In this document: piece by piece, positions 6,849 through 15,543 of the stretch
How positions within the stretch are numbered: the stretch's first letter is position 1
Layout: every line of letters starts with the position of its first letter
Assembly (NCBI GenBank): GCA_002409405.1
Contig: DHNG01000003.1
Coordinates: 77,644 to 97,918, forward strand
Source of the DNA: Flavobacteriales bacterium UBA5422
GTDB lineage: Bacteria; Bacteroidota; Bacteroidia; Flavobacteriales_D; Crocinitomicaceae
Direction: 5' to 3'
DNA length: 20,275 bases
Notes under the pieces: model-generated
Told to the model about the DNA's origin: nothing
What the model saw: the letters and a program-made list of their open reading frames with translations, nothing else
The model's database searches: none
Position numbers and translations under genes: made by a program

Positions 6849-8390
6849 ATGAAAAAAACTATTTCTATACACATTAAAGGATTTCCATTCATCATTGAGG
6901 AAATTGCTTATACACGTCTGGAAAATTACCTCAAGCGGTTGAAAAGTGCATTAGAAAAAGAGGAAGGAGCAGACGAGATTATTGAAGACATTGAAATTCG
7001 TATTGCGGAATTGCTAAATGAGAAAAAAACAGCAGCAAAGCAGGTTATTGAAGATCAGGATGTGGTAGACGTGCTAAATACACTGGGTGATCCGTCCGAT
7101 TATACCGAGCACGAAGAAACAACAGGTCGTTCTGAAGAGTATTATGAATACCAGTCAAATACCTACAAAGAACGTAGGTTGTACCGGGACACAGAAACAG
7201 GATACATCGGTGGAGTTTGTTCAGGATTATCTGGGTATTTCAATATTGACCCGACGATTATCCGCTTGATTTGGGCCGCTGCATTTTTCATCGGTGGGGT
7301 CGGGTTATTCCTGTACATCCTTCTCTGGATTATCATTCCCAAAGCAAACACATCAATTGAACGATTGAAAATGCGGGGAAAGCCGATTAATGTGGACACG
7401 GTAAAAGAAGAAGTGGAGCGTGCTGCAAACAGTGTTTCTGAGAAATCAAAGCAATTTGCCAATCAACTAAAAAATGACAACAGAATCAAAGACGGTTTTT
7501 CTGTCTTTAAGAAAGTCATACGTATTGCTGTCGGATGCTTCTTATTGTTCATCGGTTTTATAGCACTGATATCACTGATTACATTCGTGTTCGGAACGGC
7601 TCAGTTCTTACCGGCAACTTCCGATGACGGGTTTCTGTCTGTTTCTGCACTTGCCGGCTTAATTTTCAACGACCCGTTTGATCATCGCCTGGCATGGATC
7701 AGCTTCTACCTTTGTTCTGTTTCCTTTGTTGTGTTCTTCCTCTTAGGTGGCTTTGCAACATTGTTCAACTTAAAAAATAAATGGTACAGATACACAAATA
7801 TCTTACTGGTCTTTACCGGAATCATCGGATTTGCAATAGGCATGATCGTACTTTCAAGAACAGGAAGAGATTACGCTATTTCAGGAGAAATTGAAAAAGA
7901 AATTGCAACAGTAAGCAGCAATCAGTTGGTTATTATTCCACAGGCAAAAACACAGTTAAAGAATACGGATTACATGGTAAAAGAAAACAGTTTATGGCAC
8001 ATCTACATTGGAGACAATACCATTACAGAGTCGGGAATTGAATTGAAATACCATCCCTCAAAAGACAGTCTGTATCATGTAATGGTAGAAAAAGAAGCGC
8101 ATGCACATACACTTGAGAAAGCGGTAAGCAGAGCACAGAACATTGTTTACAAATACGATATAAAAAACGATACAATCACCCTGCCTGTTTCTTACAGTTA
8201 TCCGAAATCTGATAAAATCAGGAACCAGGATATAACGGTGCACATTTACATACCGAAAGGAAAAACAATTTCAATTGCCGATGCAGTGATCGATCTGGAA
8301 AAGCCGGTTCTGGACGAAGATGACTTCGATGACATCTACGAACAGCGCGGAAAAATAAGAAGTGATGGTACCTACCGCCATCGTGATTAG
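6849..8390 (+). CDS. PspC-domain multi-pass membrane protein
   Basis: 513 residues. Residues 1-90 form a soluble helical domain (ENYLKRLKSALEKEEG, then DIEIRIAELLNEKK and VLNTLGDPSDY) like the domain found ahead of membrane parts in PadR-linked operons. The PspC domain follows at about 108-166: RRLYRDTETGYIGGVCSGLS, YFNIDPTIIRLIWA and one or two helices ending in LLWIIIPKA. More membrane segments are visible at about 224-248, 282-307 and 316-336. The remaining 175 residues are a soluble, beta-rich tail that ends in acidic and basic residues. In phage-shock systems PspC senses envelope damage; here, with PadR in place of PspF/PspA, an envelope-stress or lipid-linked role is inference. A clear terminator follows. 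Confidence 0.85.
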   Translation: MKKTISIHIKGFPFIIEEIAYTRLENYLKRLKSALEKEEGADEIIEDIEIRIAELLNEKKTAAKQVIEDQDVVDVLNTLGDPSDYTEHEETTGRSEEYYEYQSNTYKERRLYRDTETGYIGGVCSGLSGYFNIDPTIIRLIWAAAFFIGGVGLFLYILLWIIIPKANTSIERLKMRGKPINVDTVKEEVERAANSVSEKSKQFANQLKNDNRIKDGFSVFKKVIRIAVGCFLLFIGFIALISLITFVFGTAQFLPATSDDGFLSVSALAGLIFNDPFDHRLAWISFYLCSVSFVVFFLLGGFATLFNLKNKWYRYTNILLVFTGIIGFAIGMIVLSRTGRDYAISGEIEKEIATVSSNQLVIIPQAKTQLKNTDYMVKENSLWHIYIGDNTITESGIELKYHPSKDSLYHVMVEKEAHAHTLEKAVSRAQNIVYKYDIKNDTITLPVSYSYPKSDKIRNQDITVHIYIPKGKTISIADAVIDLEKPVLDEDDFDDIYEQRGKIRSDGTYRHRD

Positions 8391-8416
8391 ATAAACTTCA
8401 GATTAGCCAATGAAGG

Positions 8417-8449
8417 AAAATCCCTTGTCAAACGACCGGGGATTTTTTT
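8417..8449 (+). terminator. Rho-independent terminator of the padR-pspC operon
   Basis: AAAATCCC (8417-8424) pairs with GGGATTTT (8439-8446), closing a 14-base loop and running into a T tract. It begins 26 bases after the pspC-domain gene stop codon and just ahead of the next promoter. Confidence 0.7.
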
Positions 8450-8474
8450 ATTTTTCCGGGCAGGAGAAATTCCC

Positions 8475-8482
8475 TACCTTTG
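8475..8482 (+). promoter_or_regulatory. -7 promoter element of the exported hydrolase gene
   Basis: TACCTTTG is a perfect TAnnTTTG match, 23 bases before the ATG at 8506. The region about 20 bases upstream is T-rich (TTTTTCC) without a clean TTG, so the -33 box is weak. Confidence 0.55.
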
Positions 8483-8505
8483 TGATTCCTTAATTTCAAA
8501 GCAAT

Positions 8506-9183
8506 ATGAGAACATTCATCCTGTTATTGATCTGCGTTAGTTGTTCGTTTGGTTCATTTGGACAAAAGATAGAACGTCATTTTAAAGAAGCAGCTTATCC
8601 GTATTACCTGTATTTACCGCACGACAGTATCCTGAACAGTAATCCACCTGTAATGGTTTTTCTACATGGAAAAAGTCTGTCGGGGTCGAGTCTTGATAAC
8701 CTTAAAAAATATGGAGTAATGAGCGAAATTATCAAGGGAAGACACTTCCCTGCCATTGTAATTGCTCCACAGACAAACAATGGTTGGAAACCGGAATCGA
8801 TCAAAGAAGTGCTGGACCAGGTGCGGGCAAAGTATCCTTCTGACAGTACACGACTCTACGTAATCGGTATGAGTATGGGAGGATACGGAACAATTAACTT
8901 CACAGGGACCTATCCCGATATTGTTGCCGGAGCTGTTGCCATGTGCGGTGGAGGTGACATACGTTTGGCCGAAGGCTTATCGAAAGTTCCGTTGTGGATT
9001 CGTCACGGAAACAAAGATTATGTTGTACCGGTCAGTGAATCGCAGAAAGTTGTAAATGCAATCAAAAAATACACAACCGACAACCTGACGTTTACCATTG
9101 ACAAGGGGTTGGACCATGGGGACATGGAACGTTTTTTCCGTGGAACAGAAGTTTACGACTGGTTGTTTGTAAAAAAGAAGTAA
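8506..9183 (+). CDS. Exported alpha/beta hydrolase (esterase/peptidase-like)
   Basis: 225 residues. MRTFILLLICVSCSFGSFGQ is a signal peptide, probably cleaved after FGQ or before it, so the enzyme acts in the periplasm or outside. The body is a compact alpha/beta hydrolase fold: oxyanion-loop strand VMVFLHGKSLSG (49-60), nucleophile elbow GMSMGG with Ser123, acid Asp171 in RHGNKDYVVP, and His204 in GLDHGDM. The size and the IAPQTNNGW element resemble the phospholipase/carboxylesterase and feruloyl-esterase-like group often called predicted peptidase. Substrate is unknown. It converges on the lipoprotein gene with only 18 bases between stop codons. Confidence 0.82.
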   Translation: MRTFILLLICVSCSFGSFGQKIERHFKEAAYPYYLYLPHDSILNSNPPVMVFLHGKSLSGSSLDNLKKYGVMSEIIKGRHFPAIVIAPQTNNGWKPESIKEVLDQVRAKYPSDSTRLYVIGMSMGGYGTINFTGTYPDIVAGAVAMCGGGDIRLAEGLSKVPLWIRHGNKDYVVPVSESQKVVNAIKKYTTDNLTFTIDKGLDHGDMERFFRGTEVYDWLFVKKK

Positions 9184-9201
9184 AAATTCAAAGGAAAGAA
9201 A

Positions 9202-10839
9202 TTATACTTTCACCTTTAACTGAAACTTTGCTTTCGCTTTAATTCCCAGGTACGCATCTGCAGGAATACTGACCATCTGGTTGGAAGAAGTTGCCGGATC
9301 CGGTGTGTCAAATACCGCCTCTACGATAATTTTTTTAATGGTATTCAGCTGATCTACCACAGACGTATTCAGTGGAACTTCCACCGAACTTTTCATGTGT
9401 TTCAATCCCTGAGAATTAGGTTGTCCATACAACGAAGATGCAATCGGCTGCGTTCCGTTTACAACCTCCAAAACAGCGCCATTATCATCCAAAAACAAAA
9501 TTTTCAACTGTCCTGAAAATGGAAATGCGTTATCCAGATCCAATTGCAATACGCCACTTTCAACATGTGATTTATCTTTGTTTTGCTCCAGTTTTAAATC
9601 AAACGTATCGCGGATTGTCAATGCATCCATTTTAATTGATAACGGCATTTGCGCTTCAACTGCCAATCGAAGACGGCTTTGCGGATACACTTCATTCCAT
9701 CCCCCGGATGTATTCCCCCATGGATTGATCATGATTTTGTAACCTATTTCATTTGCAGATCCAAGGTTTTCAATAAATTGTTCGACATTACTATTACCTG
9801 AATTAAATATAAACTCACGTGCAGATGGTTGCATACTAGAAAAGCTACCGGTCGGCTGATCAATCGTGAAAGCAGTCCCGATTCCCGGCCCGGAAAGACT
9901 AACAGTACTTCCCTGGCTATTTGTGTTTTTCAAAAAATGAATGGATCCTGATCCATCTATTTTAATTCCATTTTCCAAAATCAGTTTTACAGAAGTATTT
10001 TGAATGTCAATTGCTCCACCGACAACACTATTCAACGCTGCTAAATTAAACGTTGTCGTATCCTGTAATGTCCGGTTACCAAAATACCCGCGGGCATAAT
10101 GCAATTTCACATCCCGGAACTTGGCTTTTATATTAAAAACATGACTGCTGGTAACTGTCACCGGAACCCCGTTCGGATCAGATTTAATCTTCACCCGCGA
10201 CTGAAGTAAGTTATACGAAGTTCCGTTTTGACCGGTAAGGTCGATCTGGTAATCCAACAACTGAATTGTTTCATTGATCTTTCCCGGACTGCTTTGAGAA
10301 CCTGCCTGAATAAAAAAGGTTTTCGAAAGCATCACACCATTTTTCGTAACTCCGGGTAATTCTATTGTAATATAAATTCCTGTCCCGACAGGATTCGTTA
10401 GTTCAAAATCAATTGCTCCACCGCTCAACTGAATTAATTTCAACTGCAAGTCCTGAAGGTTCAGCGTATGTTCTTCAATTGTATTGTAAAACTGGAATCC
10501 GGGGTTGACATTCAATGACTGAACTGCCAGAGAAGTCGTTCTGTCAATTGTTGTATCCGGAATTGAAACAATATCCGTCAAACTGAAATTATACAGATTC
10601 CGCTTTAAATTCAGATAATAATATCCATTATTCACCTCAATGGTTGAATCGTTTACAAACTTGCTGATATCCAATGTATCATTCACCAAGGGCACTACCC
10701 ATGACGAATTCCATGACGTGTCCTTTCGGCAGGAACTAAAAAGAGTCAGCAAAAAAGGAATGGCTACAAAATACAGAAGAAAATTCTCTTTCTTATTTGC
10801 TCTCGCAACGGAGTAGCTTTGCCTACTGTTCGTACTCAT
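9202..10839 (-). CDS. Predicted outer-envelope lipoprotein, unknown function
   Basis: 545 residues. After a charged N-region a hydrophobic stretch (NFLLYFVAIPFLLTLFSSC) ends in a lipobox-like LFSSC, making Cys37 the likely lipidated residue; R38-K39-D40 follow. The n-region of about 20 residues is long, but no nearer ATG exists. The mature part opens with DTSWNSSWVVPLVNDTLDISKF, a Trp-x-x-x-Trp-x-x-PL pattern that I associate with uncharacterised Bacteroidota lipoproteins, and is then rich in beta-prone, Ser/Thr/Asn-containing sequence to the end (AKAKFQLKVKV). No enzymatic motif was seen. It lies 59 bases downstream of the thiolase gene on the same strand with no terminator between, so readthrough is possible, but a functional link is not evident. 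Confidence 0.7.
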   Translation of the reverse strand: MSTNSRQSYSVARANKKENFLLYFVAIPFLLTLFSSCRKDTSWNSSWVVPLVNDTLDISKFVNDSTIEVNNGYYYLNLKRNLYNFSLTDIVSIPDTTIDRTTSLAVQSLNVNPGFQFYNTIEEHTLNLQDLQLKLIQLSGGAIDFELTNPVGTGIYITIELPGVTKNGVMLSKTFFIQAGSQSSPGKINETIQLLDYQIDLTGQNGTSYNLLQSRVKIKSDPNGVPVTVTSSHVFNIKAKFRDVKLHYARGYFGNRTLQDTTTFNLAALNSVVGGAIDIQNTSVKLILENGIKIDGSGSIHFLKNTNSQGSTVSLSGPGIGTAFTIDQPTGSFSSMQPSAREFIFNSGNSNVEQFIENLGSANEIGYKIMINPWGNTSGGWNEVYPQSRLRLAVEAQMPLSIKMDALTIRDTFDLKLEQNKDKSHVESGVLQLDLDNAFPFSGQLKILFLDDNGAVLEVVNGTQPIASSLYGQPNSQGLKHMKSSVEVPLNTSVVDQLNTIKKIIVEAVFDTPDPATSSNQMVSIPADAYLGIKAKAKFQLKVKV

Positions 10840-10898
10840 TTTGCTTCTTTCATAATAATTAGATATTCATAAAACGTATACAACCACGGATTGGTTGG

Positions 10899-12107
10899 TT
10901 ACACACGCTCAATAATGGCAGCATATCCCTGCCCGACTCCGATACACATCGTTACCAGGGCATATCGCTTGTTACTGCGTTGCAATTGTTTCGCAGCAGC
11001 AAGTAAGATCCGTGAACCACTCATTCCAAGCGGATGTCCCAATGCAATTGCACCACCATTCGGGTTAATGCGCGGATCGTTGTCTGCCAACCCCATTTTA
11101 CGTGTACACGCCAATACCTGTGCTGCAAACGCTTCATTGAGTTCCAATACATCCATCTGATCTAGTGTCAATCCTGTTCGCTTCAGCACTTTTTCACTGG
11201 CATATACAGGCCCGATTCCCATAATTCGGGGTTCAACACCGGCAACAGCACCGGCAATAATTCGTGCCATCGGTTTTAAATTTTGCTCTGTTACTGCTTT
11301 TTCAGAAGCGAGTAACAATGCTGCGGCACCATCGTTTAACCCGGAAGCATTTCCTGCTGTTACACTACCTGTTTTCAAAAACGCAGGACGCAAACCAGCT
11401 AATCCTTCCAATGTGGTGGATGAACGGATAAATTCATCCTGGTTGAAAATCACCGGATCTTTTTTCCGCTGCGGGATCGCTACATCAACAATTTCTTCTG
11501 CAAGAATTCCATTGTCTCTTGCTGTTGTCGCTTTTTGTTGCGACCACAATGCAAATTGATCCTGATCTTCTCTGCTGATTGCATACAATTCCGCTAAATT
11601 TTCAGCTGTATTTCCCATTGAGTCAGTTCCGTATAATATGTCCAGTTTCGGATTGATAAAACGCCACCCGAATGAACTATCGTACATTTCGGAGTCCCTT
11701 CCAAACGGAGCAGATGCTTTTGAAATCACCCATGGACCTCTTGTCATATTTTCGACCCCTCCGGCAATATAAATATCACCTGATCCGTCTTTAATGGCAC
11801 GTGAAGCATTGATCACTGCTGCCAATCCGGAAGCACACAAACGATTTACCGTTTCACCTGCTACCTGGTACGGAAGTCCTGCCAACAATCCGGACATACG
11901 CGCTACATTCCGGTTATCTTCACCGGCCTGATTGGCACATCCAAGTATCACATCTTCGATTAACAGCGGATCAAGTCCCGGATTTTTTTCCAACAATCCT
12001 TTGATTGCAATTGCAGCTAAATCATCTGTTCTGACTGGGGCCAGCGACCCTCCAAAATTACCGATTGCGGTACGAACACCATCTATTAAATATACTTCCT
12101 GGGGCAT
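10899..12107 (-). CDS. Acetyl-CoA acyltransferase, 3-oxoadipyl-CoA thiolase type
   Basis: 402 residues, full-length degradative thiolase, splitting a 3-oxoacyl-CoA with CoA to acetyl-CoA. Active-site Cys91 is in VNRLCASG, His358 in GGAIALGHPLGMSG and Cys388 in CIGVGQG. The stretches GCANQAGEDNRNVARM (57-72), FGWRFINPK and LYGTDSMGNTAEN closely follow the PcaF/PaaJ group, which acts on 3-oxoadipyl-CoA at the end of aromatic or phenylacetate breakdown, so that substrate is likely; a broader beta-oxidation FadA role cannot be excluded. No other aromatic-catabolism genes flank it. It is divergent from the TPR gene across 122 bases. Confidence 0.88.
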   Translation of the reverse strand: MPQEVYLIDGVRTAIGNFGGSLAPVRTDDLAAIAIKGLLEKNPGLDPLLIEDVILGCANQAGEDNRNVARMSGLLAGLPYQVAGETVNRLCASGLAAVINASRAIKDGSGDIYIAGGVENMTRGPWVISKASAPFGRDSEMYDSSFGWRFINPKLDILYGTDSMGNTAENLAELYAISREDQDQFALWSQQKATTARDNGILAEEIVDVAIPQRKKDPVIFNQDEFIRSSTTLEGLAGLRPAFLKTGSVTAGNASGLNDGAAALLLASEKAVTEQNLKPMARIIAGAVAGVEPRIMGIGPVYASEKVLKRTGLTLDQMDVLELNEAFAAQVLACTRKMGLADNDPRINPNGGAIALGHPLGMSGSRILLAAAKQLQRSNKRYALVTMCIGVGQGYAAIIERV

Positions 12108-12229
12108 TTTTATTTTATTTTCTGATTAAACTTTTGCTAAAGTAACATTTTTCATTTTGTTGATAACTTAAAAACCGTTTTAGTTTGTTTATATATATAT
12201 TTAGGACGCTAAAATGAAATGAAAACAAT

Positions 12230-13327
12230 ATGAAGAATCGGAAATTACTACTTTGCGGGCTGCTGAGCTTTTCATCGCTGGCGGTTACTGCACAAGTTGA
12301 GGAACTGACACCTCAGGAAAAACGCTACAGGGATTCCATTACAGCTTTAAATCTTGAAAATGCAGCCATTGCAAACAGCCAAACAGCATACAACGAAGGA
12401 ATCCAGTCTTTCTCGGAGGGGAACTATGCAAAAGCACTGGAAAGCTTTAAAAAATCTGTTGGTTTTGATCCTAATTTCACGGCTGCTTATTACAATCAGG
12501 GAATTGCAGAAAATGAACTGGGTAAATTTTCCGATGCCGTTACGACATTAAACAAATTGATTGAAAAAAATCCGGCGTATTCAAAAGCGTATTTCCAACG
12601 TGGAAAAGCTTACCAGGGGCAGAATGAATACCTGAAAGCAGAACAGGATTATGACAAATCCATTGCTCTGGATCCTGCGAATCCGAAAGCGTATTACAAT
12701 TACGGTACATTGCGGTTCCTTCAACAGGATTACAAAACAGCAATTACCTATTTCACAAAAGCAATTGAACTGGATAAAAACTTCGCCTTTGCATACAACG
12801 ACAGAGGAAGCTGTTACAGAATGTTGGGAGACTATGCAAAAGCGTTGACGGATTACCAGGAAGCAGAACGAAAAAATCCAAATCTGGCATTTGTACTGAA
12901 CAACATTGGTACAACCAAGAAAAAAATGAAGGATTTTGCAGGTTCAATGGCTGCGTTTAACAGAGCAATTTCCATTGACGCGAACTTTCATTTGGCATAC
13001 AACAACAGAGGAGTGGCCCAACTGGAGAATAACAAACTGGATGATGCTAAAAAAGATTTTGAGAAAGTCCTCTCCATCAATCCGAAATACGCGCCGGCAG
13101 CTTCTAATCTGAGTGCTTTGTATTTCAAGCAGAAAAATTATGAAAAGGCACTCGAATATGCGAAAAAAGCCATTGAACTGGATAAAAATTACGCCGGTGC
13201 TTATGTAAACAGTGCGAACGCAAAAGAAATGCTGCGCGATCTTGAAGGCGCATGTAATGACTGGCACAAGGCAGGTGAACTGGGTGCTGAAAACGGACAA
13301 ACGTATTACTCGGCGAACTGCCAATAA
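12230..13327 (+). CDS. Exported tetratricopeptide-repeat protein
   Basis: 365 residues. A signal peptide (MKNRKLLLCGLLSFSSLAVTAQ) is followed by a short linker and about nine TPR units with regular 34-residue spacing from residue 51 to 356, for example SEGNYAKALESFKKSVGFDP, KAYQGQNEYLKAEQDYDKSI and NKLDDAKKDFEKVLSINP. The protein closes with DLEGACNDWHKAGELGAENG, a C-terminal variant common in Bacteroidota TPR proteins. TPR arrays are protein-binding scaffolds, here in the periplasm. The next gene, encoding a TPR/OmpA protein, starts ten bases after this stop, so both are cotranscribed and may act in one envelope complex. The promoter probably lies in 12156-12204 but no single motif is clean. 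Confidence 0.87.
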   Translation: MKNRKLLLCGLLSFSSLAVTAQVEELTPQEKRYRDSITALNLENAAIANSQTAYNEGIQSFSEGNYAKALESFKKSVGFDPNFTAAYYNQGIAENELGKFSDAVTTLNKLIEKNPAYSKAYFQRGKAYQGQNEYLKAEQDYDKSIALDPANPKAYYNYGTLRFLQQDYKTAITYFTKAIELDKNFAFAYNDRGSCYRMLGDYAKALTDYQEAERKNPNLAFVLNNIGTTKKKMKDFAGSMAAFNRAISIDANFHLAYNNRGVAQLENNKLDDAKKDFEKVLSINPKYAPAASNLSALYFKQKNYEKALEYAKKAIELDKNYAGAYVNSANAKEMLRDLEGACNDWHKAGELGAENGQTYYSANCQ

Positions 13328-13337
13328 CACAACGACT

Positions 13338-15404
13338 ATGAAAACATTACTAGTAATCATTACCTTATTGACAGGCTTTGCCGTGTCTGCTCAAAGTGTA
13401 GATTTCAAAGCTGCCAACTTTAAAGATGATAAAGACAGACTGAAAAAAGCAACAGATGCCATTAAAGCAGGGGAAGAATCTTTTAAACTTGCCAACGATG
13501 CGGTGTTTGCAACCCAAAGTCCCGGATTGAATTACAAAAAGGCTTTACAGCAATTTGAAATCGCTCAGAAATTTAATCCCAACAATGCACTGAATAATTT
13601 CAGAATCGGGGCCTGCCATATGTACACAACTGATCCCGGCAACGGAATCCCGTTCATCAAAAAAGCTTATGAGCTGGACAAAGCATGTGATCCGTTTATG
13701 GAGTATTATTATGGATTGGCACTGCAACTGGAGGGAAAGTACGATGAGGCACTAAAAGCATACACAACATTCGAAACAAACTATAAAAAAGCTGATGAAT
13801 TCGGAAAATTTGTTTCCCTGCACATCAATGAATGTAAAAATGCAAAAACAGCAATTGCCACACCGGTAAGAGCATGGGTAGACAATGTGAAGGAACTCAA
13901 TAGTGAATTTGATGATTATGCACCATCCATTTCAACAGACGGAGGTGAAATTATCTACACTTCCAATCGTCCCAACGGAAAACAGGCAAACGAAGTTGGT
14001 GAATACGATAAAGACATCTACACGTCTTCTTCTTCCGGACTCAAATGGGCAACACCCGTTGCCATTAAAGGTGGTGTAAATACCGTTGCAGATGACGTCT
14101 CTAACAACATTAGTTTCGACGGCACGAAAATGCTGTTACACCGGGATGACAACGGACAGATCGACATTTATGAAAGTACATTGAAAGGCGCAAGCTGGTC
14201 AGATCCTGCCAAATTACACTTCCAGATTTCATCCAACAGAGCGAATGAAATCTACGGAGCCTATTCAAATGATGGATGGAGTATTTATTTCTCCCGCGAC
14301 AATTCAACAAGAAGCACCGGATATGACATCATGTACTCTTCCATGCAGAGCAAAATGGAAAAAGATTTCAAAGCGGCAACAATGCTGGCAGAAGTAAACA
14401 CAGGGTTTAACGACGGGCCGATTTACCTGCACATTGATGGAGAAACCATGTACATTGCATCTCAGGGAAGAGCTTCCATGGGTGGATACGACATCTTTGT
14501 ATCCAAAAAAATCCAGGGAAAGTGGACTCCTCCGAAGAACATGGGCTACCCGATCAATACACCGTACGATGATTTCTTTTTTGCTTCTACCGCGAATGGG
14601 AAATTCGCTTACATTGCTTCCAATCGTGATGGCGGACAAGGAGGGTACGACATTTACAAGGTGACATTCTGGGGTGACGATAAATTACCGCACCTGGAAA
14701 CAGAAGATTACCTGCTCGCTTCTGCAATTATGCCCATCAAGGACAATCAGGTGGAAGCAAAAGTAGACGTCAACAGAAAATCATTTACCGTTTTCAAAGG
14801 AAAAACAATCGATGCCATTACCAAAAAAGCTGTTGAAGCACAAATTGACATCATCGACAATGCAACAGGTTCTGTTATTGAAACGTTCACAACAAACAGT
14901 GCTACGGGTAAATTCATCATCACACTTGCTTCCGGGAAAAACTATGGAATCCTTGTAAGAGCTGAAGGGTATTTGTTCCATTCTGAAAATTTCGACATTC
15001 CCAAGGGAGCTGCGGACAACCTGGTAGATAAAACAATTGAGTTGAAAAACATTAAAATCGGAAGTACGATTGCATTGCGAAATATTTTCTTTGATACAGG
15101 AAAATCCACATTGCGACCGGAATCGAATTCGGAATTGGACCGATTGGTTAAATTGCTGAAGGATGTTCCAAACCTTAAAATTGAAATTTCCGGGCATACC
15201 GACAATACCGGGTCTGCAACCCTTAACAATGAGTTATCAAAAGCGAGAGCGGAAGCTGTTGTAACATATTTGAAAACAAAAGGAATTGCAGCAAATCGCC
15301 TGACTTCTGAGGGATATGGTTCTTCCAAACCTGTAGCAAGTAATGACAATGCTGCAGGAAGACAGGAAAACAGAAGAACAGAATTTAAAATAACAGGGAA
15401 TTAA
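13338..15404 (+). CDS. PorE-like OmpA family protein (TPR, PD40 propeller, CRD, OmpA-C)
   Basis: 688 residues from the ATG at 13338; an in-frame ATG 42 codons upstream overlaps the previous gene and would hide the signal peptide MKTLLVIITLLTGFAVSAQ. Domain order: TPR helices about 43-170; PD40/WD40-like propeller about 190-445, with SISTDGGEIIYTSNRPNG, SNDGWSIYFSRD, GGYDIFVSK and GGQGGYDIYKV as blade signatures; carboxypeptidase-regulatory-like domain 484-570; OmpA C-terminal peptidoglycan-binding domain 580-686. The last keeps HTDNTG and NNELSKARAEAV, whose Asp622 and Arg637 contact diaminopimelate. This is the architecture of PorE of type IX secretion, but Bacteroidota carry several such paralogues and this one has a plain signal peptide, not a lipobox, so the T9SS role is inference. 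Confidence 0.88.
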   Translation: MKTLLVIITLLTGFAVSAQSVDFKAANFKDDKDRLKKATDAIKAGEESFKLANDAVFATQSPGLNYKKALQQFEIAQKFNPNNALNNFRIGACHMYTTDPGNGIPFIKKAYELDKACDPFMEYYYGLALQLEGKYDEALKAYTTFETNYKKADEFGKFVSLHINECKNAKTAIATPVRAWVDNVKELNSEFDDYAPSISTDGGEIIYTSNRPNGKQANEVGEYDKDIYTSSSSGLKWATPVAIKGGVNTVADDVSNNISFDGTKMLLHRDDNGQIDIYESTLKGASWSDPAKLHFQISSNRANEIYGAYSNDGWSIYFSRDNSTRSTGYDIMYSSMQSKMEKDFKAATMLAEVNTGFNDGPIYLHIDGETMYIASQGRASMGGYDIFVSKKIQGKWTPPKNMGYPINTPYDDFFFASTANGKFAYIASNRDGGQGGYDIYKVTFWGDDKLPHLETEDYLLASAIMPIKDNQVEAKVDVNRKSFTVFKGKTIDAITKKAVEAQIDIIDNATGSVIETFTTNSATGKFIITLASGKNYGILVRAEGYLFHSENFDIPKGAADNLVDKTIELKNIKIGSTIALRNIFFDTGKSTLRPESNSELDRLVKLLKDVPNLKIEISGHTDNTGSATLNNELSKARAEAVVTYLKTKGIAANRLTSEGYGSSKPVASNDNAAGRQENRRTEFKITGN

Positions 15405-15425
15405 TCCTGAACTTATTAAATCATT

Positions 15426-15460
15426 AAAGGAGTTGATCCATTGGTTCAACTCCTTTTTTA
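15426..15460 (+). terminator. Strong rho-independent terminator after the TPR-OmpA operon
   Basis: GGAGTTGA (15429-15436) and TCAACTCC (15446-15453) form a perfect 8-bp stem, extended by AAA/TTT to 11 bp, with a 9-base loop and a following T tract. It lies 22 bases after the stop codon. Confidence 0.88.
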
Positions 15461-15480
15461 TGTCTTAAAGAATTCTAAAT

Positions 15481-15514
15481 TTTGGGACGGATGTAAAAAA
15501 AACACGTACTTTTA
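15481..15514 (+). promoter_or_regulatory. Promoter of the glutathione peroxidase gene
   Basis: TTTG (15481-15484) and TACTTTTA (15507-15514) are 22 bases apart, matching TTTG-N(17-23)-TAnnTTTG except for the last base of the -7 box. The start codon follows 29 bases later. Confidence 0.5.
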
Positions 15515-15543
15515 TACAACAATTAAGTTAAAAGCAATTTAAG

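Noticed and set aside
10836..10853. Five-codon ORF (MKEAK) ending in ATGA at the lipoprotein start
   Set aside because: No ribosome site is visible before it and such ATGA overlaps arise easily in A-rich leaders; likely chance.
13212..13337. 42-codon N-terminal extension of the OmpA-family gene
   Set aside because: It overlaps the end of the TPR gene and would bury a clear signal peptide that starts at 13338.
12944..13360. 138-codon minus-strand ORF across the TPR-OmpA junction
   Set aside because: Hydrophobic-looking but antisense to repeated TPR sequence; a by-product of its codon pattern.
14304..14639. 111-codon minus-strand ORF within the OmpA gene
   Set aside because: It lies wholly antisense to a confident gene, has no promoter or domain, and reads as a shadow frame.
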